Shown here: piece by piece, positions 4,874 through 5,967 of the stretch
Layout: every line of letters starts with the position of its first letter
Position numbering within the stretch: the stretch's first letter is position 1
Assembly (NCBI GenBank): GCA_021802365.1
Contig: JAKAAJ010000019.1
Coordinates: forward strand, 11,943 to 17,909
Direction of reading: 5' to 3'
Length of the DNA: 5,967 nucleotides
DNA from: Thermoplasmata archaeon
GTDB lineage: Archaea; Thermoplasmatota; Thermoplasmata; Thermoplasmatales; Thermoplasmataceae
The notes under the pieces: generated by a model
What the model was told of the DNA's origin: nothing
What the model saw: only the letters and a program-made list of their open reading frames with translations
Databases searched by the model: none
Program-made: the position numbers and the translations under genes

Positions 4874-5967
4874 ATGATGAAGATCTACTTTGAGTCCTAT
4901 GGATGCACCCTGAACAAATCTGAGGCCGGACTCTATGTGAACAGCCTCCTGAAGGACGGTTCAACATTAGTTGATAACCCTGCTGATGCCGATCTCAGTG
5001 TTATATCCACATGCGTTGTTATCAAACACACTGAGAACAGGATGCTTTCACGGATTCAGGAACTGTCCTCAAAATCAAAGGTCAGGGTAATGGGTTGCCT
5101 TCCTCCGGTGAGCGCCGGAACCCTTGAGTCAGATTCTATTGAGGTACTTCATCCCCGTGAGATGCGTGCTTTCTATTATGGAGCCCTGGATGACATTGAA
5201 ATAAGGGAACCGTCCATTTTTGACGGGATACCAATAAATCAGGGATGCACTGGAAACTGCAACTTCTGCATTTCAAGGGTTGCAAGAGGGAAACTCATTT
5301 CCAGACCGGTGAGCAAAATTGCAAGCCAGGTAAGAATGCAGATTGAAAGGGGCATAGGTGAGGTCAGAATAAGCTCACTTGACACAGCTGCATACGGGAA
5401 AGATACCGGGGTGAGGCTGCCGAACCTCATAAGGGAGATATGCTCCATTGAAGGCGATTTCATGCTCAGAGTTGGTATGATGGAGCCCAGAAACACATTT
5501 GAAATCGTTGATGATCTGCTGAATTCCTATTCAGATCCAAAGGTATTCAGGTTCCTTCATCTGCCGGTACAGAGCGGCGATGATAGAATACTTGAGTCCA
5601 TGAACAGGGAATATAAACTGGATGAGTTCCTTAAGATAACAGAAAAATTCAGAAATTCATACCCTGATGGTACCTTATCAACAGACATAATTTCAGGCTA
5701 TCCAGAGGATGATGAGGAAAGCTTCCAGAATACTCTGAATATGCTCGAAAGAACAAAGCCAGAGATCGTGAATATTACAAGATTTTCCCCCAGGCAGTAC
5801 ACGAAGGATTTTAACAGAAAGGTACCTGATTCAGGCAAAGTGAAAAGATGGACCGCAGAATACACTGAAATGCACAGAAACATCATAAAAGAGAGGATGG
5901 AGAATCTTATTGGGCGAACCGAGAGCATATTTCTCACTGAAAGGGTGAAAGATGGGACTACGATGGG
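4874..5967 (+). CDS. tRNA N6-threonylcarbamoyladenosine (t6A37) methylthiotransferase, MtaB/CDKAL1-like (C-terminus beyond window)
   Basis: This radical SAM enzyme should convert t6A to ms2t6A at position 37 of ANN-decoding tRNAs. The frame is open to the right edge (364 residues of about 400-430 expected). The N-terminal methylthiotransferase domain has the three cluster cysteines: YGCTLN (C11), STCVV (C47) and MGCLP (C75). The radical SAM motif CTGNCNFC (C125, C129, C132) follows, then the family blocks SSLDTAAYGKD (167-177), FLHLPVQSGDDRILESMNRE (227-246) and STDIISGYPEDDEESF (269-284). A TRAM domain seems to begin near 345 and is cut off. FESYGCTLN at the N-terminus is the archaeal/eukaryotic t6A type rather than MiaB. 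SPRQYT (305-310) replaces the common SPRPGT. Two adjacent ATGs are possible. The second (4877) is 6 bases after a weak AGGG and may be the real start, which changes one residue. The 5-base gap to the aspartase gene and the lack of a terminator indicate one transcript. Confidence 0.9.
   Translation, partial: MMKIYFESYGCTLNKSEAGLYVNSLLKDGSTLVDNPADADLSVISTCVVIKHTENRMLSRIQELSSKSKVRVMGCLPPVSAGTLESDSIEVLHPREMRAFYYGALDDIEIREPSIFDGIPINQGCTGNCNFCISRVARGKLISRPVSKIASQVRMQIERGIGEVRISSLDTAAYGKDTGVRLPNLIREICSIEGDFMLRVGMMEPRNTFEIVDDLLNSYSDPKVFRFLHLPVQSGDDRILESMNREYKLDEFLKITEKFRNSYPDGTLSTDIISGYPEDDEESFQNTLNMLERTKPEIVNITRFSPRQYTKDFNRKVPDSGKVKRWTAEYTEMHRNIIKERMENLIGRTESIFLTERVKDGTTM

Noticed and set aside
5239..5937. 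Minus-strand frames opposite the methylthiotransferase, partly hydrophobic
   Set aside because: Their hydrophobicity comes from the complement of charged codons in the real gene; no start signals are seen.
1..5967. CRISPR array, insertion sequence, tRNA or rRNA gene, defence system
   Set aside because: I saw no regularly spaced repeats, transposase motifs, tRNA-like cloverleaf or rRNA segments; non-coding space is limited to two gaps of about 130 bases plus 5 bases.

Overview
The window looks like chromosomal DNA of a Thermoplasmatales-type archaeon (Thermoplasma, Ferroplasma or a relative). Four things point there. There is a two-subunit (alpha-gamma fusion plus beta) 2-oxoacid:ferredoxin oxidoreductase. 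There is an archaeal-type CDKAL1/MtaB-like tRNA methylthiotransferase. Arginine and isoleucine codons are heavily AGG/AGA and ATA. Promoters are AT-rich TATA boxes, and both genes read from the divergent promoter region lack a Shine-Dalgarno site. The genus cannot be fixed from this sequence alone.

Layout. Positions 1-638 (minus, cut off at the left edge) encode the N-terminal 212 residues of a membrane-anchored, outward-facing protein with a PKD-like beta-sandwich domain. It has its own TATA box and a strong ribosome binding site. The 131-base gap at 639-769 also holds a T-rich termination region and an 18-bp imperfect palindrome. Positions 770-3360 (minus) are a two-gene operon for 2-oxoacid:ferredoxin oxidoreductase, alpha-gamma first and then beta. 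The beta ribosome binding site lies across the alpha stop codon. A 134-base divergent promoter region (3361-3494) separates this operon from a plus-strand pair: an aspartase/fumarase superfamily enzyme, most likely aspartate ammonia-lyase (3495-4868), and, 5 bases later, a radical SAM tRNA methylthiotransferase (4874 to the right edge, incomplete).

How the genes fit together. The oxidoreductase makes acyl-CoA and reduced ferredoxin from pyruvate and/or 2-oxoglutarate. Aspartase delivers fumarate (plus ammonia) from aspartate to the same part of central metabolism. Their divergent arrangement around a shared intergenic region makes joint control of amino-acid and 2-oxoacid catabolism plausible, but this is inference. 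The tRNA gene seems to share the aspartase transcript without an obvious functional link.

I found no transposon, CRISPR array, RNA gene or defence system. The window is mainly ordinary core metabolism. The least understood item is the truncated PKD-domain surface protein, and the most testable small signals are the two intergenic palindromes and the start-codon correction for the beta subunit.
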